Origin: Lactiplantibacillus daoliensis
GTDB taxonomy: Bacteria; Bacillota; Bacilli; Lactobacillales; Lactobacillaceae
Direction of reading: 5' to 3'
Length of the DNA stretch: 64,000 nucleotides
NCBI RefSeq assembly: GCF_005405005.1
Contig: NZ_BJDH01000006.1
Location: 160,108-224,107, forward strand
The translations under genes and the position numbers were made by a program. The notes under the pieces are model-generated. The model was not told the DNA's origin and did no database searches. It saw nothing but the letters and a program-made list of their open reading frames with translations. Shown here in pieces: positions 16,562 to 24,725 of this stretch. Numbering within the stretch: position 1 is the stretch's first letter; each line of letters opens with the position of its first letter.

Positions 16562-17941
16562 ATGAAGAATAAGCAAATCTTACGCTGGCTGATTGGGTTA
16601 GTTAGTTTAGTGGGATTATTTTTAGTGAGCTCACTAGTAACTCCCGTGAAAGCTTCTGCGGCGAATTATAATGCCAGTGACTTTTTGACTTCAGCTCAAG
16701 TGACAAATGGGCCAGATTTCAAGCCAGCTGACACGATTGATGTTCAGTATAAGCTGGATTTTGGCGATCAACAGTTAAATAATGGTGACACAATCACCAT
16801 TGACTTACCTAGCAATTTGAAGGCTAAAAAGGTCGGCGACACCTTTGACGTCGTTGACACGACTGGGACAGTTATTGGGGTCGCAAAGGTGACCAATGAC
16901 GGTCAGGTTGTCATTACCGTGAACGATGCGCTCGAAGGTAAGACCAATGACAAAATGACCTTGAATCTGAAAACGCAATATCGTGGCGATGATTTTGGCG
17001 AAAAAGAAGTCGATTTTGGTGGTGGTAATCAATCGACCGTCAATATTGTTGAAAACGATGCTAACTTATCTAAAAAAGGTACCCTACAAGACGATGGTAC
17101 GGTCAAGTGGACAATTTTAGTCGATCGTCGGGAAATTTCCATGTCGAATTTAAAGATCAGTGACACGGTTGCTAATGACCAAACGATGTTACAACCCATT
17201 ACAGTTTATAATGGTGAATGGTCTAGCAATTCGACTTATAAGCGACGCGATAAAATCAACGAGAGTGATTACAATGTCAGTTATACTGATAATGGCTTTG
17301 ATGTGGCGTTTAATGATACTGTTAGCAATTTAATTGTGATTGATTATTATACCAAGATTAATGATGATCAAGACGTCAATTCTGGTCATAAGTTCCGAAA
17401 TAAGGCAACAATGACATGGAGCGGCGGCACCACCGGTGGTTCCAATTCGGAAGATGCAAACGGCAGTGTTTCGTCATCAAATGGGAACAGTGGTATCGGT
17501 ACTGGTGATGAAAATGGTGAAGAAACCACCGAAGAACCTGATGAAGATGATGAGAATACCGGAACTATTGATACTGATGGTGGCACTGATGAAGTGACTG
17601 AACCAGAACCAACCCCAGATCCAGAGCCTACCCCTGAACCTGGTGAGGAATCAAGTTCTAGTTCTTCAAACTCAAGTTCAGTAGCTTCTTCAAGTAACAG
17701 TTCAAGCAGTTCTGCAGCAGTAATCAATCCGACAACGGATTCATCGTCAACCACTGGGACAACGAGTACCAATAAAACAACGACGGCGCCTGCTAATGCA
17801 GCACCGAAGAAACAGGCCACGGCTAAGACGTTGCCACAAACTAACGAATCAGCGAGTGACAGCCATGCGCTCTTAGCAATTGGTGTGTTAGTGGCTACTT
17901 TGACACTTGGTAGTGGCGCGTTACTACGGCATTGGTTTTAA
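16562..17941 (+). CDS. LPQT-anchored surface adhesin
   Basis: A 459-residue cell-wall protein. It has a signal peptide (cleavage near ASA-AN), an N-terminal region of Ig-like adhesin folds (about 30-290; the segments around DTIDVQYKLDFGDQ and RREISMSNLKISD resemble the tandem collagen-binding type modules), an acidic Glu/Asp/Pro linker, a Ser-rich spacer, and a C-terminal sorting signal LPQTNES followed by a hydrophobic helix. The anchor ends in RHWF with few positive charges, which is unusual. LPQT is the typical motif of L. plantarum sortase substrates. GGAGGAG precedes the chosen ATG. The ligand is unknown. Confidence 0.9.
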   Translation: MKNKQILRWLIGLVSLVGLFLVSSLVTPVKASAANYNASDFLTSAQVTNGPDFKPADTIDVQYKLDFGDQQLNNGDTITIDLPSNLKAKKVGDTFDVVDTTGTVIGVAKVTNDGQVVITVNDALEGKTNDKMTLNLKTQYRGDDFGEKEVDFGGGNQSTVNIVENDANLSKKGTLQDDGTVKWTILVDRREISMSNLKISDTVANDQTMLQPITVYNGEWSSNSTYKRRDKINESDYNVSYTDNGFDVAFNDTVSNLIVIDYYTKINDDQDVNSGHKFRNKATMTWSGGTTGGSNSEDANGSVSSSNGNSGIGTGDENGEETTEEPDEDDENTGTIDTDGGTDEVTEPEPTPDPEPTPEPGEESSSSSSNSSSVASSSNSSSSSAAVINPTTDSSSTTGTTSTNKTTTAPANAAPKKQATAKTLPQTNESASDSHALLAIGVLVATLTLGSGALLRHWF

Positions 17942-17967
17942 CTCAAAAACGAAATAAGTAGCATTAG

Positions 17968-17993
17968 CCGAGCAAGCGATTGCTCGGTTTTTT
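17968..17993 (+). terminator. Terminator after the LPQT adhesin
   Basis: CCGAGCAA-GCGA-TTGCTCGG followed by six Ts. Confidence 0.9.
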
Positions 17994-18070
17994 AGTACCC
18001 TGGCATCCTTGGTAGGCAATACTTGTGGTGAGTAATAACTCGCTTTTTTGAAGAAATCGCCTAAAATGAG

Positions 18071-18132
18071 TTGACGCTCACTTTTGAGTTGGTATAATAG
18101 ATCTCGTTAAGTGAGTAACCACTTACTCACTT
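18071..18132 (+). promoter_or_regulatory. Promoter and palindromic operator of the ABC-2 exporter operon
   Basis: TTGACG (18071-18076) and TATAAT (18093-18098) with a 16-bp spacer form a good promoter. Right after the start site lies AAGTGAGTA-ACCACT-TACTCACTT (18109-18132), a perfect 9-bp inverted repeat. GCTCACTTTTGAGT inside the spacer resembles a further half-site. The TetR encoded at the end of this operon is the obvious candidate to bind. Confidence 0.75.
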
Positions 18133-18170
18133 TTGAATGAAAGCTATTGAATTTATTAGGAGGCAATATT

Positions 18171-18893
18171 ATGGGTGAACCAATGATCGATTTACAACAT
18201 CTAGCCAAGGATTTTGGTAAGCAGACTGTCTTAAAAGATATTAATTTAACTGTTAATCCGGGTGAGATTGTGGGGTTAATTGGACCATCAGGAGCCGGTA
18301 AGTCGACGGTCATTAAGGTCACTCTCGGAATGGAAGTTACGAGCGGCGGTTCGGCAAAGGTGTTTGGTACCACGATGCCCAACCGGGAATTATTAGGCCG
18401 AATTGGTTACATGGCGCAGACAGATGCCCTATACGATGCCTTATCTGGTCAGGAAAATTTAAAGTTTTACGGTCTAATGAAAGGGATTAATAGAAAAGAA
18501 ATTGATGAACAAGTCGCCTATGTGGCAAATGTCGTTGATTTAACGAAGGACTTAAATAAACGTGTTTCTGGTTATTCTGGCGGGATGATGCGACGGTTGT
18601 CACTGGCAATTGCGCTACTTGGTAAGCCGGACCTATTGATTTTAGATGAACCAACTGTCGGAATTGATCCGGCATTGCGGCGTCAAATTTGGGCCGAATT
18701 AGGTCGGATTCGGGATGAAGGGCGTAGCATTTTGATTACGACGCATGTGATGGATGAAGCTGAATTATGTGGTCGGGTGGCGCTGTTACTCGATGGTAAA
18801 GTTATGGCGTTTGATGCACCGGCAATTTTGGAACAGCAATATCAAGTTAAGACGATTGAAGAGGTCTTTTTAAAGGCAGAGGGTGTTGAATAA
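18171..18893 (+). CDS. ABC transporter ATP-binding protein (ABC-2 type)
   Basis: A 240-residue ATPase subunit. Walker A is GPSGAGKST, the signature is SGYSGGMMRR, Walker B is LLILDEPTVG and the switch His is in TTHVMDEAE. The ATG at 18171 follows AGGAGG. Its stop overlaps the start of the permease gene (TAATG), so they are coupled. It energises the neighbouring ABC-2 permease; the pair resembles DrrAB or YhgE-like drug or toxin exporters. Expression is probably controlled by the TetR two genes on through the palindrome upstream. Confidence 0.93.
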   Translation: MGEPMIDLQHLAKDFGKQTVLKDINLTVNPGEIVGLIGPSGAGKSTVIKVTLGMEVTSGGSAKVFGTTMPNRELLGRIGYMAQTDALYDALSGQENLKFYGLMKGINRKEIDEQVAYVANVVDLTKDLNKRVSGYSGGMMRRLSLAIALLGKPDLLILDEPTVGIDPALRRQIWAELGRIRDEGRSILITTHVMDEAELCGRVALLLDGKVMAFDAPAILEQQYQVKTIEEVFLKAEGVE

Positions 18894-20059
18894 TGCGAAC
18901 AATTGGAATTATGAATCGAGTGCTCAAGGAATTATTCAGAGACAAGCGGACGTTAGCCTTGATGTTTATCGCCCCAATCTTAATCATGTTACTGATGAGT
19001 GTCATTTTTAATACTAATTCTTCAACAGATGTCAGCATTGGGACCGTGGCTGTAAGTCATAAGCTGAACAAGCAAATGGCCGATATTAAGCATGTCACCG
19101 TCAAAACTTATGACACTAAGACTACGGCTAAAAAAGCGTTGAAGAATGAGAAAATTGACGCCATTGTTAAGAAAAATGGCAGCAATTACAGTTTGACGTA
19201 TGCTAACACGGATTCGACAAAAACTGCGACTGTCAAAATGGCTTTTAAAAATGCATTGACTGCAACTAGCGTCAATCAATTGAAGTCAGCTTTAAAGAAG
19301 AGTACGCAAGCAACGGTTAAACTGCAGGCACAATTACAAGCTGTTCAACGGCAACAAGCGGCCGCAAAAACAACTAGCAACGCTATGATGGCGACCAAGT
19401 CTACGAGTCAGAAGACGCCCAAGATTACGAACCACTATGTCTACGGCGATAAGGATACCGGTTACTTTGCCAAAATGTTACCAATCCTAATGGGCTTCTT
19501 CGTCTTCTTCTTTGTTTTCCTAATTTCAGGGATGGCTCTATTAAAGGAACGAACTAGCGGTACTTTGGATCGGTTGTTGGCCACACCGGTTAAACGGTCT
19601 TCTATCGTCTTTGGCTACATGTTGAGTTACGGTGTCCTAGCAATATTGCAAACGGTTTTAATCGTATTGGTCACCGTTTGGATGCTTGGGATTGAAGTTG
19701 TTGGGAATATGCTGAGTGTGATTGTGATTAACTTGATTTTGGCGTTAGTAGCCTTAGCATTCGGGATTCTCTTATCGACTTTTGCTAACTCTGAATTCCA
19801 AATGATGCAATTTATTCCGCTCGTTATTGTGCCACAAATCTTCTTCTCAGGGATTATTCCCTTAGATTCAATGGCTGCGTGGGTTAAGGATATTTCTTAC
19901 ATCATCCCAATCAAATACGCTGGGGATGCCGTCACCGACATTATCATGCGAGGCACGTCGATTTGGCAGTTGGGTTTTGACATTGGGATCTTGTTGATTT
20001 TCTTGGTTGTTTTGACGGTCCTAAATATTGTTGGGTTGAAACGTTACCGGAAAGTCTAG
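18893..20059 (+). CDS. ABC-2 type permease
   Basis: A 388-residue membrane subunit. One N-terminal helix (about 19-40) is followed by a large extracellular region (about 42-195, with a coiled-coil-like run LKSALKKSTQATVKLQAQ) and then five helices, as in the ABC2_membrane_3 family. Conserved permease text such as KERTSGTLDRLLATPVKRS is present. It is coupled to the ATPase gene by a start-stop overlap and followed by a TetR gene. It probably exports a drug, peptide or lipid; no substrate evidence is visible. Confidence 0.92.
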   Translation: MRTIGIMNRVLKELFRDKRTLALMFIAPILIMLLMSVIFNTNSSTDVSIGTVAVSHKLNKQMADIKHVTVKTYDTKTTAKKALKNEKIDAIVKKNGSNYSLTYANTDSTKTATVKMAFKNALTATSVNQLKSALKKSTQATVKLQAQLQAVQRQQAAAKTTSNAMMATKSTSQKTPKITNHYVYGDKDTGYFAKMLPILMGFFVFFFVFLISGMALLKERTSGTLDRLLATPVKRSSIVFGYMLSYGVLAILQTVLIVLVTVWMLGIEVVGNMLSVIVINLILALVALAFGILLSTFANSEFQMMQFIPLVIVPQIFFSGIIPLDSMAAWVKDISYIIPIKYAGDAVTDIIMRGTSIWQLGFDIGILLIFLVVLTVLNIVGLKRYRKV

Positions 20060-20145
20060 GGGACAGTTTTACCGCGCACAATGGCGTGAATCCGGTAAAT
20101 GACTTATACTAGAATGATTATTTAAAATGGATTGTGAGGCATAAC

Positions 20146-20799
20146 ATGCAAGTTAATAATGTCGAAACGCTCTTTCAAAAAACGCTGCAGGATTCTGGAC
20201 TAACAGCAAAACAACAAGCAGTGTTAAGCGTTAGCCTTAACTTATTTGCGGCGCAGGGGTTTGACCGCACGAGTACTAGCGAAATTGCGAAAGCTGCGGG
20301 AGTTTCCGAAGGGACAGTATTCAAGCAGTTTAAAACCAAAGAAGGCATTTTAAGCGCCATTATTGATCCTGTTTTAGATCACGTTATCCCAATGGCGGCG
20401 ACGGAATTTATGACTGAGATTGATGCAGCTAAAATTACCGATTTTGAAGGATTTTTGGCTTATGTGATTGAGGATCGCATCACGTTTGCCTTGGAAAATC
20501 AGCAACAAATTAAGGTCTTTGCCCAAGAAATTATTCGACAACCAGAACTGATTCAAACGCTATTAGATAAGGTACAAGGTTTGGTAACAAGCAAAGTTGG
20601 CGATATTTTCCGAAAATTTCAAGCCAAGGGTCAATTGGTCGATTGGCCAGTGGAACGCGTAGCGCGTTATATTGTAGGAACAGTTATTAGCTACGTCTTG
20701 CCACAAATTTTATTCCAATTGGATGCAAATTTTGATGTCAAAAAGGCTAGTCATAATGCCGCACAATTCTTGGCACGTGGCTTAGCACCAGAAAAATAG
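20146..20799 (+). CDS. TetR-family repressor of the ABC-2 exporter
   Basis: A 217-residue regulator with the TetR helix-turn-helix in TSTSEIAKAAGVSEGTVFK (about residues 41-59), preceded by an N-terminal extension of about 20 residues, and a C-terminal domain with a TetR_C_11-like look. I chose the ATG at 20146, since GTGAGG (20134-20139) lies 6 bases before it and serves better as ribosome site than as start. It lies 86 bp after the permease gene and probably binds the palindrome at 18109-18132. Confidence 0.9.
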   Translation: MQVNNVETLFQKTLQDSGLTAKQQAVLSVSLNLFAAQGFDRTSTSEIAKAAGVSEGTVFKQFKTKEGILSAIIDPVLDHVIPMAATEFMTEIDAAKITDFEGFLAYVIEDRITFALENQQQIKVFAQEIIRQPELIQTLLDKVQGLVTSKVGDIFRKFQAKGQLVDWPVERVARYIVGTVISYVLPQILFQLDANFDVKKASHNAAQFLARGLAPEK

Positions 20800-20810
20800 G
20801 GTTTAGATTA

Positions 20811-20840
20811 AGGCACCTCGCAATTGTGGGGGCCTTTTTT
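20811..20840 (+). terminator. Terminator after TetR
   Basis: AGGCACC / GGGGGCCT imperfect stem with six Ts. Confidence 0.65.
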
Positions 20841-20957
20841 CGCACTTGTAAGATGTAAGTTAAAATTAGCTGTAATTAAAAAGTGTAGACACATATGTAG
20901 ACACACGAAAGGACACTGATTATAATGGAGAAAATTAGCAAATTGGAGGCTATCGCA

Positions 20958-21212
20958 ATGACTAAGATTGTCTCATTACGTAAAGCTGGAAATAGTCGTG
21001 TCTTTACTGCACCAGTTGACTTAGAGGCAGCACTTGGGACCAAGTTTGAAATGGCAGTTCTAGCGGATGGTGCCGTGATTTATCGCCCAGTGACGCACCA
21101 GAATCTTTTCAGTACACCAGAATGGCAGAATTATGATTTTCAGAAAGACATGCGGGAAAATGATGAACTACAACCGTTGAAACCAGTCGGAAAAGAGTGG
21201 CTAGATAAATGA
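20958..21212 (+). CDS. MazE/AbrB-like antitoxin
   Basis: An 84-residue protein whose N-terminal half (TKIVSLRKAGNSRVFTAP) is a SpoVT/AbrB swapped-hairpin DNA-binding fold like MazE; the acidic C-terminal half (QKDMRENDELQPLKP) would wrap the toxin. The ATG at 20958 follows GGAGGC. Its stop overlaps the start of the MazF-like gene (ATGA), which is standard for antitoxin-toxin pairs. It probably neutralises that toxin and represses the shared promoter. Confidence 0.85.
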   Translation: MTKIVSLRKAGNSRVFTAPVDLEAALGTKFEMAVLADGAVIYRPVTHQNLFSTPEWQNYDFQKDMRENDELQPLKPVGKEWLDK

Positions 21213-21586
21213 TATTTCCCGCACAGGGTGATGTTGTTGCCATAGATGCCGAACCGCATTCGGGTGCAGAGTATGGTGGACATGACCAGACTAACGGTAA
21301 TATCAGACGGCATATGGTGGTTATGAGCTCGTCCGCATACAATCAGGCAACTGGTCTAATTTTGGCTATGCCGATTACAACGGTTGAAAAATATCGGAAT
21401 AACGGACACTACATGCCAATATTAATTTCTGGTAATCACGATACTGGTGTCAAGGGCTATGTTGTTTTATGGCAGTTACAAAACTTTGACTACGCTTCTC
21501 GAAATGGCCGTGTTGTGAATCGAGTCTCAACACAATTCTTTAATCGGTTAACACCGTTTGTGCATGATATGTTAGGTCTAAAATAA
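21209..21586 (+). CDS. MazF/PemK-family endoribonuclease toxin
   Basis: A 125-residue toxin. The start MIFPAQGDVVAIDAEPHSGAE matches the MazF family opening (GDxxxxxxxPxxGxE), the middle RRHMVVMSSSAYNQATGLILAMPIT is the conserved core strand, and the later VLWQLQNFDYASR carries the catalytic or substrate-binding region. MazF enzymes cut mRNA at short motifs and halt growth. It overlaps the antitoxin gene by 4 bp and ends at a strong terminator. The cleavage motif cannot be told from sequence alone. Confidence 0.9.
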   Translation: MIFPAQGDVVAIDAEPHSGAEYGGHDQTNGNIRRHMVVMSSSAYNQATGLILAMPITTVEKYRNNGHYMPILISGNHDTGVKGYVVLWQLQNFDYASRNGRVVNRVSTQFFNRLTPFVHDMLGLK

Positions 21587-21591
21587 GGTTA

Positions 21592-21630
21592 ATGACGAAA
21601 TCTGTGGTAGTAGATTTCGTCATTTTTTTT
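21592..21630 (+). terminator. Terminator after the MazEF-like pair
   Basis: ATGACGAAATCT-GTGGTAGT-AGATTTCGTCAT, a perfect 12-bp stem, with eight Ts. Confidence 0.92.
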
Positions 21631-21757
21631 GGTTATAACCGTATTTATGAAAATAATTGTGAAAACTGGTTGACAGTTTCCATAATCCATGGTTAAATTA
21701 TAGACATTCTCACATATCTCTAATCTAATTTTTATTAATAAAATGGAGGTCATACAT

Positions 21758-22849
21758 ATGTCACAATCTACTGATGCTACATCAACACATAAAATGACGA
21801 CGATGGATTACGTCTATAAAGTTTCTGCCGGGGTTTCGAATGCTATTCTGGTTTGTTTAGGCATTGGGCTGCTTTTGCAATCATTAGCCAATTTTGTTCA
21901 TTGGCAAGCTCTCTATCAAATTGGGGGCATTGCCCAAGTTTTACTCGGGCCAGCATTCGGGGTCGCGATTGCTACCATGCTCAATAGCAATACCTTAGTT
22001 ACTTTTAGTGCCATGATTTCTTCAACGATTGGCGCCAATGCAGTGTTCTTTTCACAGAGTGCTACGACTGGGGTGACTGCGACGGGGCATACGCTCGCGC
22101 AAGCGGCTCAGAGCCCCATGTTTTCCACGGGTCAGCCCATTTCAGCGGTTGCGGCTGGATTAGTTGCCGTCCTTGTCGGCAACTATTTGACGGGTAAAAC
22201 GCCGTTGGATATGATGCTCGTACCGTTGGCTGCGACTTTTGTAGGTGCGGTTGTGGGCTTAGGATTAGCGGCAGTGACCACACCAGCGTTGGTTTGGCTT
22301 AGTCATTTCATTGCTACGTCAATGAAAGTTAATCCTTTGATTGGATCAATGGCCGTTTCGTTAGCCTGGGCATTATTCTTGATGACGCCGGCGTCTTCGG
22401 CGGCCTTGGCGGTGGCGGTTATGTTGGACCCAGTTTCGTCAGGAGCGGCGTTGATCGGAACAACTGCTCAATTTGTCGGTTTTACAGTCATGTCATTCCG
22501 TCAAAACAATATTGGCGCCAACATTGCGCAAGGGATCATCACACCAAAGGTTCAGTTTCCTAACTTACTAGTTAATCCCCGCTTAGCAATTCCCCCGATG
22601 GTTGCTGCAATTGTGTCTGCCCCAATCGCAACTATGGTGTTTAACTTTTCGACGTCATACAAGTTGGCTGGGTTAGGCTTGAATTCCTTGATTGCACCGA
22701 TCACGCTGGCATCAACTAATATGACGAGCTTTCTCGTGTACTTGATGACCGGTGTGCTCATTCCAGCGGTCATCACCGTAGTGCTTTATCGGGTCCTAAT
22801 TGCTGCCAAATGGGTTGAATCACAACAATTGCAATTGGAAATCGTATAG
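21758..22849 (+). CDS. PfoR-like / PTS EIIC-fold membrane protein
   Basis: A 363-residue integral membrane protein with about ten helices, of the PTS_EIIC_2 / PfoR group (sometimes called a putative toxin regulator). Recognisable text includes GIGLLLQSL in the first helix, AFGVAIATMLNSNTLVTFSAM and SFRQNNIGANIAQGI. It has no IIA or IIB domain and no PTS neighbour, so sugar transport by PTS is unlikely unless it uses shared components. GGAGGTC precedes the ATG at 21758. It is a single gene, closed by a long perfect hairpin. Confidence 0.85.
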   Translation: MSQSTDATSTHKMTTMDYVYKVSAGVSNAILVCLGIGLLLQSLANFVHWQALYQIGGIAQVLLGPAFGVAIATMLNSNTLVTFSAMISSTIGANAVFFSQSATTGVTATGHTLAQAAQSPMFSTGQPISAVAAGLVAVLVGNYLTGKTPLDMMLVPLAATFVGAVVGLGLAAVTTPALVWLSHFIATSMKVNPLIGSMAVSLAWALFLMTPASSAALAVAVMLDPVSSGAALIGTTAQFVGFTVMSFRQNNIGANIAQGIITPKVQFPNLLVNPRLAIPPMVAAIVSAPIATMVFNFSTSYKLAGLGLNSLIAPITLASTNMTSFLVYLMTGVLIPAVITVVLYRVLIAAKWVESQQLQLEIV

Positions 22850-22860
22850 GAAAATATTGT

Positions 22861-22904
22861 CAAGAAAGTCGTTCACAGTGCGGAATTTGTGAACGACTTT
22901 CTTG
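22861..22904 (+). terminator. Long perfect hairpin after the PfoR-like gene
   Basis: A 17-bp perfect inverted repeat (22861-22877 with 22888-22904). The T-tract is weak (CTTTCTTG), so it could also act as an RNA-protecting hairpin. Confidence 0.7.
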
Positions 22905-22966
22905 TGTGCGATTTTCAATGTGATTCCAAGCTTGTTATACTTAGAGAGTGAGAAGCGGGGGATCAT

Positions 22967-23275
22967 ATGCAAAATGAAGCTAAAGGAATCGTTTCGGAAT
23001 TGTATCAGGATTTTAGACAAGCTAAGGGCAGTGGTAATCTTGAAATCAAGACGGCATTGCAGAAAGTCTTGGCACGGATTGAAGCCCACCAAGAAGTCGA
23101 TTTTGTATTAATTGATCGGTTGGCTAACTATATTACTTATACGGTATTCACAAATAAAATTCGATTAACCCAGACACAAAATTTATTATTAAGTCAGTTG
23201 ATGAGTATTGTCCGGACCAGTGGTGTTGAAGGCAGTTTGCACGAACATCATTTGGATATGTCACAATTTGATTAA
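22967..23275 (+). CDS. Enterocin A-type bacteriocin immunity protein
   Basis: A 102-residue helical protein that closely follows the enterocin A immunity family from memory: AKGIVSELYQDF, LQKVLARIE, IDRLANYITYTVFTNKIRLT, a run near IVRTSGVEG, and the ending DMSQF. These four-helix cytoplasmic proteins protect cells from pediocin-like (class IIa) bacteriocins by locking the bacteriocin-bound mannose PTS. GCGGGGGATC precedes the ATG. No bacteriocin, transporter or regulator gene is near, so it is an orphan. A mannose-class PTS operon lies only about 1 kb away, but it is not known to be the receptor. Confidence 0.88.
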   Translation: MQNEAKGIVSELYQDFRQAKGSGNLEIKTALQKVLARIEAHQEVDFVLIDRLANYITYTVFTNKIRLTQTQNLLLSQLMSIVRTSGVEGSLHEHHLDMSQFD

Positions 23276-23302
23276 TTATTTTACTGTCACATGATCGAAC
23301 TA

Positions 23303-23345
23303 AAATTGCTCGAGGATGATTTGTCATCTTCGAGCAATTTTTTTA
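23303..23345. terminator. Bidirectional terminator
   Basis: AAATTGCTCGAGGATGA / TCATCTTCGAGCAATTT with a four-base loop and T-runs, between the convergent immunity and GntR genes. Confidence 0.9.
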
Positions 23346-24059
23346 GTATTTCACGTAGAATCTATATTTTGAACCAATGTAGTAATTAATACTGTATTCG
23401 TAATAATTACTTTCAAAGTCAGAAGCTTCTCGTACCCGCTTGAGCAACGGCTCATTGTGAGTCATTTCCAATAGTTGAATTAGTTCTGGTGTTGGATCCA
23501 CGGCCTCAACGTATTCGGTTTGTTCATTGACCCGAATTTTAAATTGGGCTAAATAATCATATAAGGAACCATAGTAGTCTTGGGCGTTTAAAGAATATTC
23601 AGGACGAAACCCGATATAGGTTACAGAGTAGGTGATTGCTTCGTTGTCTGCACCTCGTACCCGACTTAATTTGAGCAGAGTATCGTTAGGATTTAAGTGT
23701 AGGCGACGAGCAAATAATGGGGTAGCCGGTATCTTTTCAACTTTTGCCCAAATGGTGGAAGGCTTTTTTCCAAGTTCCTGCATTTCCTGTGTAAAGCTAG
23801 TCACCACGGTATATGAATCTTTTGGATTATAGTCTGAAGGTTGCTTTACAAAGGTTCCTTTGGCGCGTTGTCGTTCCAGATAGCCATCTAAAACTAATTC
23901 GTTTAATGCCCGTCGAATTGTAATTCGACTGACTTGATAGGTCTGTTCAAGGTCTTTTTCAGGTGGAATGCGATCGCCGGTGGTCCATTCACCACTGTCG
24001 ATTTTAAAACGTAGGTCATTCTCGACCCTTAAATATAAAGGGATACTATTTACAGCCAT
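23343..24059 (-). CDS. GntR/HutC-family regulator of the PTS-isomerase operon
   Basis: A 238-residue regulator. The N-terminal winged helix (YLRVENDLRFKIDSGEW ... YQVSRITIRRALNEL) is GntR type and the C-terminal part (about 90-235) is a UTRA ligand domain, which senses sugar phosphates or similar effectors. AGTGAGG precedes the ATG. It is divergent from the PTS operon. A nearly identical AT-rich motif occurs next to its own promoter, at the PTS promoter and again before the isomerase genes, giving it three candidate sites. Confidence 0.93.
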   Translation of the reverse strand: MAVNSIPLYLRVENDLRFKIDSGEWTTGDRIPPEKDLEQTYQVSRITIRRALNELVLDGYLERQRAKGTFVKQPSDYNPKDSYTVVTSFTQEMQELGKKPSTIWAKVEKIPATPLFARRLHLNPNDTLLKLSRVRGADNEAITYSVTYIGFRPEYSLNAQDYYGSLYDYLAQFKIRVNEQTEYVEAVDPTPELIQLLEMTHNEPLLKRVREASDFESNYYEYSINYYIGSKYRFYVKY

Positions 24060-24077
24060 AATCTTACCTCACTATTA

Positions 24078-24090
24078 TTATATCAATATA
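24078..24090. promoter_or_regulatory. Candidate GntR operator 1 (near the gntR start)
   Basis: TTATATCAATATA, near-palindromic, located about 20 bp upstream of the gntR start. The same word recurs at 24181 (one change) and 26814. Confidence 0.6.
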
Positions 24091-24127
24091 CATATTATAA
24101 CATTACAACAAAATAAACAAATCTTTA

Positions 24128-24164
24128 TGTAAGCCTTTACATTCTTTCTAAATGGTCCTATAAT
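24128..24164 (+). promoter_or_regulatory. Promoter with cre-like site for the mannose-class PTS operon
   Basis: TTTACA (24136-24141) and TATAAT (24159-24164) with a 17-bp spacer. The -35 box is the right half of TGTAAGCCTTTACA (24128-24141), which differs from the catabolite-response consensus at one position (CG to CC in the centre). CcpA binding here would block RNA polymerase. Confidence 0.65.
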
Positions 24165-24180
24165 TCATCTTGTAGAAATG

Positions 24181-24193
24181 TTATAACAATATA
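24181..24193. promoter_or_regulatory. Candidate GntR operator 2 (just after the PTS start site)
   Basis: TTATAACAATATA, one base different from operator 1, about 17 bp past the -10 box, which suits repression by the divergent GntR protein. Confidence 0.6.
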
Positions 24194-24211
24194 CCCAAAG
24201 GAGCGAATATT

Positions 24212-24709
24212 ATGGCAATTTCATTTGTACGTGTAGATGATCGCATTATTCATGGTCAGGTTGTGACTCGTTGGTTAAGTGAGGTTAGAGCGGATGGCGT
24301 GATTGCGGTTGATGATGCTGCGGCCAATGATCCGGTGATCTCAAAGGTTTTGAAAGGCGCTGTTCCAGGTGGCCTGAAAGGCTTTGTGATGCCAGTTGAT
24401 CGTGTGATTCGCCGGTGGCCGGATATTATGGCTAGTAAGAAACAGTATTTCTTAGTTGCAAAGTCGCCGATTACGTTACAACGTTTGCAAGCAGGTGGTG
24501 CCGATTTCTTGACGCAACAAAGTAAGATCAACGTTGGTCCAATGAGTGAACGGCCAACTGCAATTAAAGTTGGACCAAACGCCAATGTCACACCAGATGA
24601 ATTTGCAGCCTTTAAGTATTTGACTGAGCAAGGGGCAACAGTCTACTTTCAATTAGTTCCAGATTCTAAAGTAACGACATTTGAAGATGCCAGTAAGAAT
24701 TTTGATTAA
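24212..24709 (+). CDS. PTS mannose-class EIIB
   Basis: A 165-residue cytosolic phosphocarrier. The phosphorylated His lies in the family opening VRVDDRIIHGQVVTRW (His about residue 14). It takes phosphate from EIIA and gives it to the sugar carried by EIIC/EIID. GGAG precedes the ATG. First gene of the seven-gene operon that ends with three isomerase-type genes. The subunit order here is B-C-D-A, all as separate proteins. The transported sugar is unknown; the sorbose/fructose/mannose class also takes up hexosamines and N-linked sugars. Confidence 0.95.
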   Translation: MAISFVRVDDRIIHGQVVTRWLSEVRADGVIAVDDAAANDPVISKVLKGAVPGGLKGFVMPVDRVIRRWPDIMASKKQYFLVAKSPITLQRLQAGGADFLTQQSKINVGPMSERPTAIKVGPNANVTPDEFAAFKYLTEQGATVYFQLVPDSKVTTFEDASKNFD

Positions 24710-24725
24710 TCAGGAGGAGTGAAAA

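Noticed and set aside
17386..17820. 144-codon frame opposite the LPQT adhesin
   Set aside because: It is the mirror of the low-complexity Ser/Glu/Pro linker; it has no ribosome site and a repetitive composition.
21743..22849. PfoR-like gene as the membrane part of a full PTS
   Set aside because: No IIA or IIB domain in the protein or next to it; the next genes are an immunity protein and a GntR regulator with their own signals.
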